Below, in pieces: positions 28,350 through 37,656 of a stretch of DNA of 64,000 nt (position 1 is its first letter; every line of letters begins with the position of its first letter). The position numbers and the translations under genes are program-made. The stretch lies in the NCBI RefSeq assembly GCF_020687765.1, contig NZ_JAJEWJ010000003.1, positions 310,001 through 374,000 on the forward strand, given 5' to 3'. The notes under the pieces are model-generated. The model was given only the letters and a program-made list of their open reading frames with translations. It had not been told where the DNA came from and searched no databases. Source of the stretch: Sphingobacterium sp. FBM7-1. GTDB taxonomy: Bacteria > Bacteroidota > Bacteroidia > Sphingobacteriales > Sphingobacteriaceae.

Positions 28350-29609
28350 TTAGTGAGCGTGACCGTGTTCTCCGGTATCATTCATTTTTGCATTCACAAA
28401 AAACGCACCTTTTATCACGATATGTGTACCGTGTGGAATTTCATTTACAGGCGTTATCGCCGTGTAACCCAATTGAGAAGCACCTTTAACGACCTCCATT
28501 CTTGTAAATTGAGTTCCATTTTCCGAACCGTGGTCGTGAGCCTCATCTTCTTTATGGTCGTGCGGTTCTTCTTCCTGCTCCTTGACCAAAAAGATGTAAT
28601 ATTTCCCGTCTGCATTGACAACCGCTTCGTTGGGTACAGCCGTACTTAATACATCATCTAAACTTACATTTCCGGTTATGCTCATTCCGTCAATCAATCC
28701 TGTTTTATCTCCGGTAATTCTGCTGTGAACGGCAATGGTTTTGCTCTCTCCGCTAAAAGATGAACCTATACTATAAACTTCGGCAGAATGGGTCTTATTG
28801 GGGTTGTTGGTTACGACAAAATCTATTTTCTGACCTATTTTGATTAGGGGAATATCTTTTTCATAAACCTGTAAGTCCAAGTGCAATGCTGTGTTCTCTA
28901 TTATTTCGGCAATAGGCGAAGACACATCTACATAGCTTCCGATTTTGGCAAAAACGTTACTTACCGTACCGCCTATCGGACTTGTAACGACCAACGAGGA
29001 TTTAAGGCTGGAATTTGACAGGGAAGCCGGATTAATGCCCATCATTTGGATTTGTTGTTGTAACGATGCTTTTCGTGTTCTCAACGTGTTCAATTCAGAT
29101 GTGGCACTTTGCAGGTTTTTCTTTGCACCTGCATTTCCCTCGTTCAGCTCTCTTTGTCTTGCAACTTCCTGCTCTGCAAATTCTATCCTGCTATTGATGC
29201 TTAGGTATTCTTCCTGTAATTGTATGAATTCCGGATTGGAAATAGTGGCGATGACCTGACCTTTTTTTACGAAATCGCCTATCTCCACATTGAGGGATTT
29301 GATAACGCCGCCAAACATTGAAGTTGCATTTGCCTTGTTGCTGTTGGGTACTCTCAATCCACCGTTGGCTTTCAATGTTGCGGACAATTGTTTCTGTTCA
29401 ATCATCCCGATTTCGATACCTACAGCTTTTATCTGTTCATCGGTCAGTACCGCAACGTTTTCTTCTTCGTGTTCGTCCGTTGTTGCTGCTGCTTCGCTAC
29501 CGTGATTATGTCCGTCGTCCTCCGTATGTTTATTTGTACAGGCGTTCAAAGCAAAGATTGCTACGAGGAGAAAAACGCTGAAAACTATATTATTGATGAT
29601 ACGTTTCAT
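28350..29609 (-). CDS. czcB: CzcB-type RND periplasmic adaptor
   Basis: A 419-residue adaptor of the HlyD/CzcB family. The signal has a lipobox-like end (LNAC, Cys24), and a His-rich linker (EDDGHNHGSEA) follows. The barrel-sandwich halves are GGVIKSLNVEIGDFVKKGQVIATI and GGTVSNVFAKIGSYVDVSSPIAEI-type sequences around a helical hairpin. Near the C-terminus is a second His-rich insert (EEPHDHKEDEAHDHGSE) that probably binds Zn or Co. It joins the CzcA pump to the outer-membrane factor and is 8 bp after the CzcA fusion gene. Confidence 0.92.
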   Translation of the reverse strand: MKRIINNIVFSVFLLVAIFALNACTNKHTEDDGHNHGSEAAATTDEHEEENVAVLTDEQIKAVGIEIGMIEQKQLSATLKANGGLRVPNSNKANATSMFGGVIKSLNVEIGDFVKKGQVIATISNPEFIQLQEEYLSINSRIEFAEQEVARQRELNEGNAGAKKNLQSATSELNTLRTRKASLQQQIQMMGINPASLSNSSLKSSLVVTSPIGGTVSNVFAKIGSYVDVSSPIAEIIENTALHLDLQVYEKDIPLIKIGQKIDFVVTNNPNKTHSAEVYSIGSSFSGESKTIAVHSRITGDKTGLIDGMSITGNVSLDDVLSTAVPNEAVVNADGKYYIFLVKEQEEEPHDHKEDEAHDHGSENGTQFTRMEVVKGASQLGYTAITPVNEIPHGTHIVIKGAFFVNAKMNDTGEHGHAH

Positions 29610-29617
29610 ATTTTGTA

Positions 29618-32600
29618 TTATTTGCTGATTAATGAATGAATAAGCGTTACAGCCTCATTGATTTGCTGTATGCTCTTTAGATAATTAAGCTGAATATCGG
29701 TTGTTGTCTGCAAGGCAAAGAGGTACTCCACATAAGAAATATCTCCGGTACTGTACCCTAACTTTGCCGCATTGATGATTTCATCAGCATTCGGAAGTGC
29801 CTGCTCCTTGAAATAGGTAAACTGTGAAACATTCTGTTCATATTGTTTCAGGGCATTTGCCAACTCCGTTTTTAGCTGCTGTTGTTGCCATTGGGCATTC
29901 AGTTCCAATGATTGTTTTTGATAATCAAGGGAACGGATTTTCGCTCTGGTCGTAGTAAAGAGTGGAATGGTTATGCCTACATCAACAAAACTGAACCGCT
30001 GTCCTCTGCCGTAAAATTGTTCCACGCCGTTTCTACTATGCATTCCTATCAGCGATATATTATTATAACCGAACGTAAAATCAGGCAGGCTGTTTGCCCG
30101 TTCCAACTTCTTGTTCTGTTCAGCGATTTTAGCCTCCTGATACAATAGCTGGATGCTTGGGTGGTTTTCAATAGCTGAACTGTCTATGAAAGAAGTCAAA
30201 AGTAATGGTTCATAGTCTGATTTGGGTTCAATGGCAAAATCTTCCTTTGTCTGCATCAGGTTTTTAAGATTCTGATAGGCATTTTGCCTGAAGACCTCAT
30301 TTTGCTGGAGCAATATATTGATTTCCCCCTTTTTGGTAACAGCCGTACTGACTTCTATCCGCCCTATATCTCCTGTTTTATAACGCAGCTCCGCCACACG
30401 GATAAAGTCTGCATAAATACTATCCAAATACTTCAATACCGAAGCATTATGTTCCAGATACGCTAACTGATAATAATATGTTCTTACCTGCTTTCTTAGC
30501 TCATTTTCTGTCAGAGCCTTTGACCATTCCTGCCCTTTGACTTGCTCTTTGACAAGGTTTTTCTTTACCCCAAAAAGTGTTGGAAAGGGTATAGTCTGCG
30601 AAATTTGGAAACCGTCATTGTACTCAAATCCATCTGTATTCCCATATTGGAAATTTAAATCGGTTTTCGGTAGCTCATATGCTGTCTTACTCAAACTTTG
30701 GGTAGATTGAATCTCCAATTTTTTGGAACGGAGCTGAGGGTTATTTTCCATAGCTATTTCGATAGCTCTATCTACGTTTACAGGATTTTGTGCATTACTG
30801 GTTTGAGAAAAGCCTAAGAACGTAAACAGTAACAATATAGGTGTTATGGCTTTCATTTTATTATTTTTTGTAGGCTTATGATTTCTCATAAATACGAGGT
30901 ATAGTAAAGGCAGTACGAATAACGTCAATGCCGTTGCTGACATCAATCCGCCGATAACGACCGTTGCCAACGGTTTTTGTACTTCTGCACCCGCACTTGT
31001 ACTCAATGCCATCGGTAAGAAACCTAAACTTGCTACCGACGCTGTCATTAATACGGGTCTTAGTCTTGTTTTAGCCCCCTCGATAATTCTCGGGATAATC
31101 TCGTTCCAACCCTCTTTTTCCAATCTGTTGAATGTGGAAATCAGTACAATCCCGTTCAGAACAGCAACACCAAACAAAGCGATAAACCCTACACCTGCTG
31201 ATATGCTGAATGGCATATCCCTCAACAATAGGGCAAACACACCTCCAATGGCACTCATCGGGATAGCTGTATAGACCAAAACGGCTTCCTTGAACGAATG
31301 AAACGTGAAGTACAATAAGATAAAAATCAAAAGCAGGGCGATAGGTACTGCAATCAGTAATCTGTCAGTAGCTTTTTGGAGGTTCTCAAACTGACCGCCA
31401 TAGGTAAAATAATATCCTGTCGGTAGCTTAACCTGTTCAGCCAACTTATCCTGAATTTCTTCTACAACACTTGCTACATCCCGCCCTTGTACATTAAATC
31501 CGACATATATCCTTCGTTTTCCTCCTTCACGGCTGATTTGTGCAGGACCTAATTTATAGTCAATGTTGGCAACCTGCGAAAGTGGAACCTGCTCTCCGTT
31601 TGGAAGTGGAATAAACAGATTGCTCACATCCTCAATAGAACTGCGGTGTTCTTCATCAAGCCGTACCACCAAATCAAATCTACGCTCATTTTCATAAACC
31701 ACGCCTGCTGATTTACCTGCAAACGCAGTACTGACAATATCGTTTATCTCCTGTACATTCAAGCCATAGTTGGCTATTCGGGTACGGTCGTATTCGATAT
31801 TAATCTGTGGAAGACCTGCTATCCGTTCTACCTGCGGAGCGGTTGCACCCTCTACCGTTTGAATAATGGCATTGGCTTTATTGGCATAAATCAACAAACT
31901 GTCGAGGTTCTCTCCGAATATTTTCACAGCTACATCTTGCCTGATACCCGTCATCAGTTCATTAAACCTCATCTGTATCGGCTGGTTGGCTTCAAAGAAT
32001 ACACCGGGAATAACTTCGAGTTTCTCCATCATTTCATTGGAAAGTTCGTCATACGATTTCTTTGTTTTCCATTCGTCCTGTGGTTTAAGAATAATCATCA
32101 GGTCGGTCGCTTCGGGCGGCATCGGGTCTGTCGGTACTTCGGCAGCCCCCGTTTTTCCTACAACCATTTTTACTTCGTCAAACTCCTTGATTATCTTAGA
32201 TGCCTGCATTGAGGTTTCCAGACTTTGGCTTAAGGATGTTCCTTGCGGCAAAATACAATGGAAAGCAAAATCGCCCTCGCCCAATGTTGGCAGGAACTCT
32301 CCGCCCATCCGTGAAAAAAGGAATATACTAATGGTAAAAAGTCCGACGGCAACCGCAATAATCACATATTTTATCCGAATGGCTTTTTCTAACAAAGGCT
32401 TATAAACCCCTTGAAGATAGTCCATCATTTTGTCTGAAAAATTCCTTTTGGTAATCGGTTTTTTAGACAGACACAAGGCACTCATCATCGGGATATAGGT
32501 AAAGGACAAAATCAAAGCTCCCAAAATGGCGAAACTTACGGTCTGCGCCATTGGCGTAAACATTTTTCCTTCTATGCCGACCAAAGTAAGGATAGGAATA

Positions 32601-33976
32601 TAAACAATGAGGATAATGATTTCTCCAAATGCTGCACTCGTACGGATTTTTCTTGCAGATTCATACACCTCCTCGTCCATTTCTGCCTGCGTAAGTTTTT
32701 GAGTGGATTTCCGTAAGCCCAAATGGTGCATTGTGGCTTCAACAACGATCAGCGAACCGTCCACTATCAATCCGAAATCAATAGCTCCCAAACTCATCAG
32801 GTTGGCACTTACGCCAAATAACCTCATCATTCCCAATGCAAAAAGCATTGATAACGGTATAGCTGATGCGACGATTAAACCTGCCCTGAAATTCCCTAAG
32901 AAGATAATCAATACAAATATTACGATTAATGCACCTTCAATTAGGTTTTTTTCGACAGTACTTATCGCTCTATCTACCAGGTTCATTCTATCCAAATAAG
33001 GTTCTATGACCACATCATCGGGTAGAGATTGTTGGATAACCGGTATTTTTTCTTTGATGTTTTTTACGACCGTAGCAGTGTTTTCTCCCTTGAGCATCAT
33101 TACAATACCTCCCACAGCATCTACTTCGCCGTTATAGGTCATTGCTCCGTATCGGGTAGCGTGACCAAATTGTACTTTTGCTACATCTTTGATGAATACC
33201 GGAACACTTTCCGTATTTTTAACAACAATATTACCTACATCTTCCAGTGAAGTGACTAAACCAATTCCCCGAATGAAGTATGCATTGGGTTTCTTATCAA
33301 TATAAGCGCCTCCGGTATTTTGGTTGTTGTTTTCGAGTGCAGTAAAAATATCGGAGATACTGACGTCCATCGCTTTGATGCGGTTAGGGTCAACGGATAC
33401 CTCGTATTGTTTGAGCAGACCGCCGAAACTATTAACTTCTGCAATTCCCGGAGTACCGTAAAGTTGTCTGGCGACAATCCAATCCTGCATTGTCCGTAAA
33501 TCCATTGCAGAATATTTATCTTCGCTTCCTTGTTTGGGATGGAGAATGTATTGGTACACTTCGCCAAGACCTGTACTGACAGGAGCAAGTTCAGGCGTTC
33601 CAACTCCATCAGGTATCTGGTCTTGTGCTTCTTTCAGCTGTTGGCTTACCAACTGTCTTGCAAAATAAATATCGACATTGTCTTGAAACACTACGGTTAC
33701 AACAGATAGTCCAAACCTCGAAACACTTCTTATTTCTTCTACTTTGGGAAGATTGACGATACTTTGCTCTACAGGAAATGTAACCAGTTGCTCCACCTCC
33801 TGTCCTGCTAATGTTGGTGACAGGGTAATAATCTGAACCTGATTGTTTGTAATGTCAGGTTGGGCATCAATGGGGATTTTCGTGGCACTCCATACCCCCC
33901 AAATGATGAGTAATAAGGTCATTAATCCTATAATGAACTTATTCTTTATAGAGAATTTTATAATGTTATTTAACAC
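29618..33976 (-). CDS. czcA: CzcA-type heavy-metal RND pump fused to a TolC-family outer-membrane factor
   Basis: A 1,452-residue polypeptide made of two proteins. Residues 1 to about 1,035 are a CzcA pump: its fourth helix has AIDFGLIVDGSLIVVEA (near 400-416), the HME1 pattern of Zn/Co/Cd exporters. From Met1041 (minus-strand codon ending at 30856) a new signal-like sequence begins (MKAITPILLLFTFLGF, then SNAQN), and residues about 1,065-1,452 are a TolC/CzcC outer-membrane factor. The frame is continuous and without a stop between. Either a signal peptidase cuts the chain or the inner ATG is also used for translation. Such CzcA-CzcC fusions are known in Bacteroidota annotations. The pump gene lies between the HYC-type gene and czcB. 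Confidence 0.93.
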   Translation of the reverse strand: MLNNIIKFSIKNKFIIGLMTLLLIIWGVWSATKIPIDAQPDITNNQVQIITLSPTLAGQEVEQLVTFPVEQSIVNLPKVEEIRSVSRFGLSVVTVVFQDNVDIYFARQLVSQQLKEAQDQIPDGVGTPELAPVSTGLGEVYQYILHPKQGSEDKYSAMDLRTMQDWIVARQLYGTPGIAEVNSFGGLLKQYEVSVDPNRIKAMDVSISDIFTALENNNQNTGGAYIDKKPNAYFIRGIGLVTSLEDVGNIVVKNTESVPVFIKDVAKVQFGHATRYGAMTYNGEVDAVGGIVMMLKGENTATVVKNIKEKIPVIQQSLPDDVVIEPYLDRMNLVDRAISTVEKNLIEGALIVIFVLIIFLGNFRAGLIVASAIPLSMLFALGMMRLFGVSANLMSLGAIDFGLIVDGSLIVVEATMHHLGLRKSTQKLTQAEMDEEVYESARKIRTSAAFGEIIILIVYIPILTLVGIEGKMFTPMAQTVSFAILGALILSFTYIPMMSALCLSKKPITKRNFSDKMMDYLQGVYKPLLEKAIRIKYVIIAVAVGLFTISIFLFSRMGGEFLPTLGEGDFAFHCILPQGTSLSQSLETSMQASKIIKEFDEVKMVVGKTGAAEVPTDPMPPEATDLMIILKPQDEWKTKKSYDELSNEMMEKLEVIPGVFFEANQPIQMRFNELMTGIRQDVAVKIFGENLDSLLIYANKANAIIQTVEGATAPQVERIAGLPQINIEYDRTRIANYGLNVQEINDIVSTAFAGKSAGVVYENERRFDLVVRLDEEHRSSIEDVSNLFIPLPNGEQVPLSQVANIDYKLGPAQISREGGKRRIYVGFNVQGRDVASVVEEIQDKLAEQVKLPTGYYFTYGGQFENLQKATDRLLIAVPIALLLIFILLYFTFHSFKEAVLVYTAIPMSAIGGVFALLLRDMPFSISAGVGFIALFGVAVLNGIVLISTFNRLEKEGWNEIIPRIIEGAKTRLRPVLMTASVASLGFLPMALSTSAGAEVQKPLATVVIGGLMSATALTLFVLPLLYLVFMRNHKPTKNNKMKAITPILLLFTFLGFSQTSNAQNPVNVDRAIEIAMENNPQLRSKKLEIQSTQSLSKTAYELPKTDLNFQYGNTDGFEYNDGFQISQTIPFPTLFGVKKNLVKEQVKGQEWSKALTENELRKQVRTYYYQLAYLEHNASVLKYLDSIYADFIRVAELRYKTGDIGRIEVSTAVTKKGEINILLQQNEVFRQNAYQNLKNLMQTKEDFAIEPKSDYEPLLLTSFIDSSAIENHPSIQLLYQEAKIAEQNKKLERANSLPDFTFGYNNISLIGMHSRNGVEQFYGRGQRFSFVDVGITIPLFTTTRAKIRSLDYQKQSLELNAQWQQQQLKTELANALKQYEQNVSQFTYFKEQALPNADEIINAAKLGYSTGDISYVEYLFALQTTTDIQLNYLKSIQQINEAVTLIHSLISK

Positions 33977-34028
33977 TTTTTGTGATGATTAATGATGGAT
34001 AAATAATGATAAAATCATAATGATTATG

Positions 34029-34056
34029 TTTTTAGGGAATATAAATACCCTAAAAA
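34029..34056 (-). terminator. Hairpin upstream of the CzcA gene
   Basis: Stem TTTTTAGGG / CCCTAAAAA with a 10-base loop, between the HYC-type gene and czcA. A second small stem GCTAAC / GTTAGC follows at 34061-34075. It may end part of the transcripts after the first small gene so that the small protein is made in excess over the pump. Confidence 0.6.
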
Positions 34057-34105
34057 CCAAGCTAACGCTGTTAGCATTAAGCTGTAATCATTAAAACATT
34101 AAAAA

Positions 34106-34441
34106 TTATGCATTAATCTTTGGCGGTTGCCAAATTTCTCCCAGATAGAGGGATATAAAGATAGATTTATAGTAAACTTTGGCCTTAGACAAGTCAAAGG
34201 TCTTCTTAACTAAGTTATATACATTCCATTGAAGCACTATGCCCGACACCATTCCACAACAACCGCATAAACAAAACGGACTGCACATATCAGGTTTTTC
34301 CTGATGGTCGTGGCTTGCTTTATGGGCTAATTCTTCTGAATGGTTATGGTTTTGAAAACTCTCCTTTTCATACATATCGGTACAAGGCATTAAAAATACC
34401 GCCATCATATAAATTGCCAATATGGAAAAAAAGACTTTCAT
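34106..34441 (-). CDS. HYC_CC_PP-type secreted protein (second copy)
   Basis: A 111-residue secreted protein. I take the start at 34441 (MKVFFSILAIYMM), because the longer frame would start inside the palindrome at 34471 and a -7 box lies between. The signal is followed by MPCTDMYEKE, a His-rich piece (NHNHSEELAHKASHDHQE), a Cys cluster (CSPFCLCGCCG) and the tail IWQPPKINA. The Cys and His content points to metal binding. It is the first gene of the czc operon, as its relative at 24360-24746 is of the copper island. Confidence 0.78.
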   Translation of the reverse strand: MKVFFSILAIYMMAVFLMPCTDMYEKESFQNHNHSEELAHKASHDHQEKPDMCSPFCLCGCCGMVSGIVLQWNVYNLVKKTFDLSKAKVYYKSIFISLYLGEIWQPPKINA

Positions 34442-34450
34442 ATTCTTTTG

Positions 34451-34485
34451 CAAAGTTAGTAAAAAAGTAATGCAATGGCATTGCA
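34451..34485 (-). promoter_or_regulatory. Promoter and Fur-family-like operator of the czc operon
   Basis: On the minus strand a -7 box TAACTTTG (34451-34458) lies 10 bases before the HYC-type start. The palindrome TGCAATGCCATTGCA (34471-34485) is a perfect 7-1-7 inverted repeat, the arrangement of Fur-family boxes, and overlaps where the -33 element should be. The pattern recurs at 27888-27923. The regulator is probably the Fur-family protein encoded in the same operon. Confidence 0.7.
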
Positions 34486-34559
34486 TTGTTTTGAATAATT
34501 ACTATTTTATATAATATCCTTTTTCATTCTGAATATTTGTTTTACATACTGTTCAAAAC

Positions 34560-34609
34560 AATATTGGCGACACTCCATACTAAATTTAAGAAGAAGTATC
34601 GCCAATATT
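34560..34609 (-). terminator. Terminator after mobC
   Basis: An 11-bp perfect inverted repeat AATATTGGCGA / TCGCCAATATT with a 28-base spacer lies 38 bases after the mobC stop. It ends the mob operon and marks the border between the transfer genes and the metal cargo. Confidence 0.6.
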
Positions 34610-34646
34610 TTTTAGTCTATACTAAAAATTTCCACTTGTACCTTTA

Positions 34647-36647
34647 TTACTCTTGCTGTATCAAATGCTGTAAGTTCGGGTCATTCTTAATCCGTTCCAT
34701 TTCACTTTCGACGATATGCAGAATATCTGATTTTATCTGACGGTAATTGCTTTCAATTTCCTGCTTCATTTTATCCTCGCCTTGCTCATCTACAAAGGAT
34801 AGGATTTGCGGTATCTTTTGATAGGCTTTTGTTTCGGCGGCTACCTTTTCATTATCGACCACGATTTCTGCGTGAAATATCTTTTGTTCGATACGCTCGT
34901 CAAAATTATCCGATACAGAACCGACAAACATACCCTGCGTTAAGGTTGAAATTTTGGAAGCCGGAATAAGGCTGTCTAATTGTGTAGAAATAGAAGTTGA
35001 TTTATCATTACGGTTTATCGTCATACTTTGACGTTTCTGTAATACTTTTCCAAAACGTTCCGAAAGGCTTTTTGCCGTTTCTCCTACAACCTGTCCACTG
35101 AATACATTACCTACGGTGTTTTGAATAACTTTAGCTTCTTTATCGCCGTAATCACGTATCAACTGCGAAAAGTCCTGAAAGCCCAAGCACACAGCCACCT
35201 TATTACTTCTCGCCGTTGCGATAAGATTGTCCAACCCTCTAAAATAAATCGTGGGCAACTCATCTATAATAACCGAACTCTTTAATTGTCCTTTCTTATT
35301 GATGAGCTTGACAATTCGGGAGTTGTACAAGCCCAAAGCTGCGGAGTAGATATTTTGACGGTCGGGATTGTTACCCACGCACAAAATCTTCGGCTCGTTC
35401 GGGTTGTTGATGTCCAATGAAAAATCATCGCCTGTCATAACCCAATACAACTGCGGTGATATCATTCGTGACAAAGGGATTTTAGCCGATGCAATTTGTC
35501 CCTGCAACTGGTCTTGTGCTCCGCCTTGCCAAGCATCCATAAATGGTGAAAGATAGTTTTCCAAATCAGGATACGAAGTTAAAATGGTAAATACATCCGA
35601 ATACTTTTTATTCAGCAATTCAATGGCGTGTGGAAAGGTGCAATACTTACCATTCTCGTAAATTTTTAAAAACCAGATGATAGCCGCTAAAAGAATAATT
35701 GGAGATTCGACAAAGAAATCTCCTTGTTTTTGTATCCAGCTTCTGTTGAGGTTCAACATAATCGTGTAAGCGGCTTCGTAAGCATCGGATATGTCAGTCA
35801 TAAAATCTGGATTGAGCGGATTGCAACGATGGCTCTTGCGTGGATCGTCAAAGTTGATGACGTAGAACTTTGGTTTTATTTCGTACTTATTCTGATGTTT
35901 CAATAAATGATTATAAGCAATAGTAGAAAGGTCGTCAAACTTGAAATCGTAGATATACATCGAAAAACCTTTTTCAATTTGTTGCTTGATATAATTGTTA
36001 ACGACGGCATACGATTTACCAGAACCCGGAGTCCCCAAAACAATCGTTGCTCTGAAAGGATTTACGATATTGATCCAGCCCTTGTGTTCCTTTTTATTGT
36101 ACCAAAATTTAGTAGGCAGGTTTACGGAATATTCATTTTCCATCAATTTGGTTTCCTGCATAAAACTTTCGTTCTCCATATTGAAAACATCATCCATCAG
36201 GTTGTTTTTCAATAACCTGCTTATCCAAACCCCAGCCATCAGCAAAGCAATATAACCTAGTCCGATAGTCAGTATATAAAAGAATGTGCCAATGATGGGC
36301 GACAACTTTAACAGTGGTGTATTCAGAAAGAACAGCAAAAAACCAATTCCCAAAGCCACGTAAATCTTTGACCAGGTTATCTTCTCGTTCTTCACGCCTT
36401 TGGTTCCCAAACAGCTTAAAGCCAATAACACGATTGCAAATACTTTGGTATATAAAGTATGCGAAAACAAACCGGCTGTTCGGTCAAAATTCCCTAATAT
36501 TTTATTGATTACTTCTAGTGTCCAGCCACGTTCCATAAAGAAACCATAACAAAACCAATAAAGATGCATCAGTACTAATAGAATACTAACTGCTCTCATA
36601 AAAGCCATTATTTTGGCTAAACCTCTTAAATCGTCTTCTCCTTGCAT
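34647..36647 (-). CDS. mobC: Type IV coupling protein (TraG/VirD4 family, MobC of Bacteroidetes elements)
   Basis: A 666-residue coupling protein. Four hydrophobic segments at the N-terminus anchor it in the inner membrane. The ATPase has Walker A GTPGSGKSY near residue 206 and Walker B VIIDELPTIYF near 459, with the GNNPDRQNIYSAALG region between. It brings the relaxase-DNA complex to the mating channel. In related elements mobA, mobB and mobC are next to each other; here a mercury module lies between mobB and mobC. The 200 bases upstream have no gene but hold a phased GCC repeat and a small hairpin (36755-36771). Confidence 0.93.
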   Translation of the reverse strand: MQGEDDLRGLAKIMAFMRAVSILLVLMHLYWFCYGFFMERGWTLEVINKILGNFDRTAGLFSHTLYTKVFAIVLLALSCLGTKGVKNEKITWSKIYVALGIGFLLFFLNTPLLKLSPIIGTFFYILTIGLGYIALLMAGVWISRLLKNNLMDDVFNMENESFMQETKLMENEYSVNLPTKFWYNKKEHKGWINIVNPFRATIVLGTPGSGKSYAVVNNYIKQQIEKGFSMYIYDFKFDDLSTIAYNHLLKHQNKYEIKPKFYVINFDDPRKSHRCNPLNPDFMTDISDAYEAAYTIMLNLNRSWIQKQGDFFVESPIILLAAIIWFLKIYENGKYCTFPHAIELLNKKYSDVFTILTSYPDLENYLSPFMDAWQGGAQDQLQGQIASAKIPLSRMISPQLYWVMTGDDFSLDINNPNEPKILCVGNNPDRQNIYSAALGLYNSRIVKLINKKGQLKSSVIIDELPTIYFRGLDNLIATARSNKVAVCLGFQDFSQLIRDYGDKEAKVIQNTVGNVFSGQVVGETAKSLSERFGKVLQKRQSMTINRNDKSTSISTQLDSLIPASKISTLTQGMFVGSVSDNFDERIEQKIFHAEIVVDNEKVAAETKAYQKIPQILSFVDEQGEDKMKQEIESNYRQIKSDILHIVESEMERIKNDPNLQHLIQQE

Positions 36648-36719
36648 TATTTTTAATTTTAATGTTCGGGCGTGAATTTAAAGACTATAAAGATTGGCTT
36701 TGGAAAAGTGGTAGTGGAT

Positions 36720-36742
36720 GGCGGTGAGTGGCAGGGTTCGGC
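36720..36742 (-). repeat. 10-bp-phased GCC repeat, three units
   Basis: Read on the minus strand, GCC occurs at exact 10-base steps three times (GGC at 36720, 36730 and 36740 on the + strand), in units like CCAGCCGAAC and CCTGCCACTC. It lies between mobC and the mercury module, just at the module border. It is one of five such loci in the window. Confidence 0.5.
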
Positions 36743-36754
36743 TGGGTCATAAGA

Positions 36755-36771
36755 GGTATAGCTTCTATACC
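36755..36771. terminator. Small hairpin downstream of the mercury module
   Basis: Stem GGTATAG / CTATACC with loop CTT, 78 bases after the stop of the GDCCVxC gene. On the + strand it runs into CCCTTTTAT; on the minus strand the tail is poor. It may end the mercury transcript before mobC, but support is only moderate. Confidence 0.45.
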
Positions 36772-36848
36772 CCTTTTATATAGTAATATTTATAGGTAGT
36801 AAAATAAAAATACTTTAGTTATATCGACCTTCTTTTGTTTTATACCCG

Positions 36849-37055
36849 TCAGCAACATTTTTTGTCCTGCTGAATTGGTGGACAAGCAACACTTCCGTAG
36901 CTACAATAAACACAGCAGTCGCCTTGTTTTGGTTTTAGAACTTGTTTGCATTTTTCACATTCGTAAAAATATTGGCAAGCGTCTGTCGGCATTGTTTCTT
37001 CTTTCTTATGTCCGCAGTTGGGGCAAGTTATTGTTGATTGTAATTTGATTTCCAT
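36849..37055 (-). CDS. GDCCVxC-domain heavy-metal protein
   Basis: A 68-residue protein with the motif GDCCVYCSYG, a zinc-ribbon-like CPNCGHKKEE at the start and CEKCKQVL in the middle, and a CC end. This small family is annotated as heavy-metal related and often sits beside merTP. It has no signal peptide and probably binds Hg(II) or another soft metal in the cytosol. It directly follows merTP (1 bp gap). Confidence 0.85.
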   Translation of the reverse strand: MEIKLQSTITCPNCGHKKEETMPTDACQYFYECEKCKQVLKPKQGDCCVYCSYGSVACPPIQQDKKCC

Positions 37056-37056
37056 T

Positions 37057-37656
37057 TTAATTTTCTTTTTTGTCGGTTACAGAATATCCTGTTGAGTTTA
37101 TTGCTTTTTCGATTTCAGAAATATTTGTTTTTGAGTTGTCAAATTCTATGATTGCATTTCCATTTTCATATGAAGCGTTTGAACTTATTATTCCTGTCAA
37201 TTTATTTACTTCGTGATTTACGTGTTCTTCGCAACTCGCACAAGTCATTCCGCTAATCGTAAATTTTACTTTTTGAATATTGGATTTGTCCACTACTATG
37301 ATTTGCTTTTCTTTCTTTGGGTAGAAAATGCTTGAATAGTATGGAAAGGCAAGCATAACGATTGCAAATGCTGTTACAATTCCTAAAAACATTTTTGACT
37401 GAATGAATTTTGGTTTTTCTTCTGTCTCACAGTTGCAGTCAATTTGCTTTTTAGGTTTCAACTTTTGATACCAAGCAAAACCAAGAACCAAAATTGTCAA
37501 ACCGATAAAATACGGTCTGAAAGGTTCGAGCCAAGAAAAAGTAGAAGCAAGTCCGCTTGTTCCTGCTACTAAAGCCAAGACTGGAGTAATACAACACAAT
37601 GAAGCTGCAATTGCTGTTAAAAGTCCTGCTCCGATTAGTTTTTTGTCAGTTTTCAT
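37057..37656 (-). CDS. merTP: MerT-MerP fusion mercuric transporter
   Basis: A 199-residue membrane protein. The MerT part has the SLCCITPVLALVAG helix with a Cys pair, followed by further membrane segments. The second part is a periplasmic-type HMA domain with MTCASCEEHVN, equal to MerP. The fusion takes up Hg(II) for a cytosolic reductase in systems that have MerA. No MerA or MerB is in this window. It overlaps the ArsR gene by 4 bases and lies 1 bp from the GDCCVxC gene. The call is firm; the fate of the imported metal is open. Confidence 0.92.
   Translation of the reverse strand: MKTDKKLIGAGLLTAIAASLCCITPVLALVAGTSGLASTFSWLEPFRPYFIGLTILVLGFAWYQKLKPKKQIDCNCETEEKPKFIQSKMFLGIVTAFAIVMLAFPYYSSIFYPKKEKQIIVVDKSNIQKVKFTISGMTCASCEEHVNHEVNKLTGIISSNASYENGNAIIEFDNSKTNISEIEKAINSTGYSVTDKKEN

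Noticed and set aside
34442..34486. Longer start for the second HYC-type gene
   Set aside because: It would place the start within the operator palindrome and put extra residues before the signal peptide.
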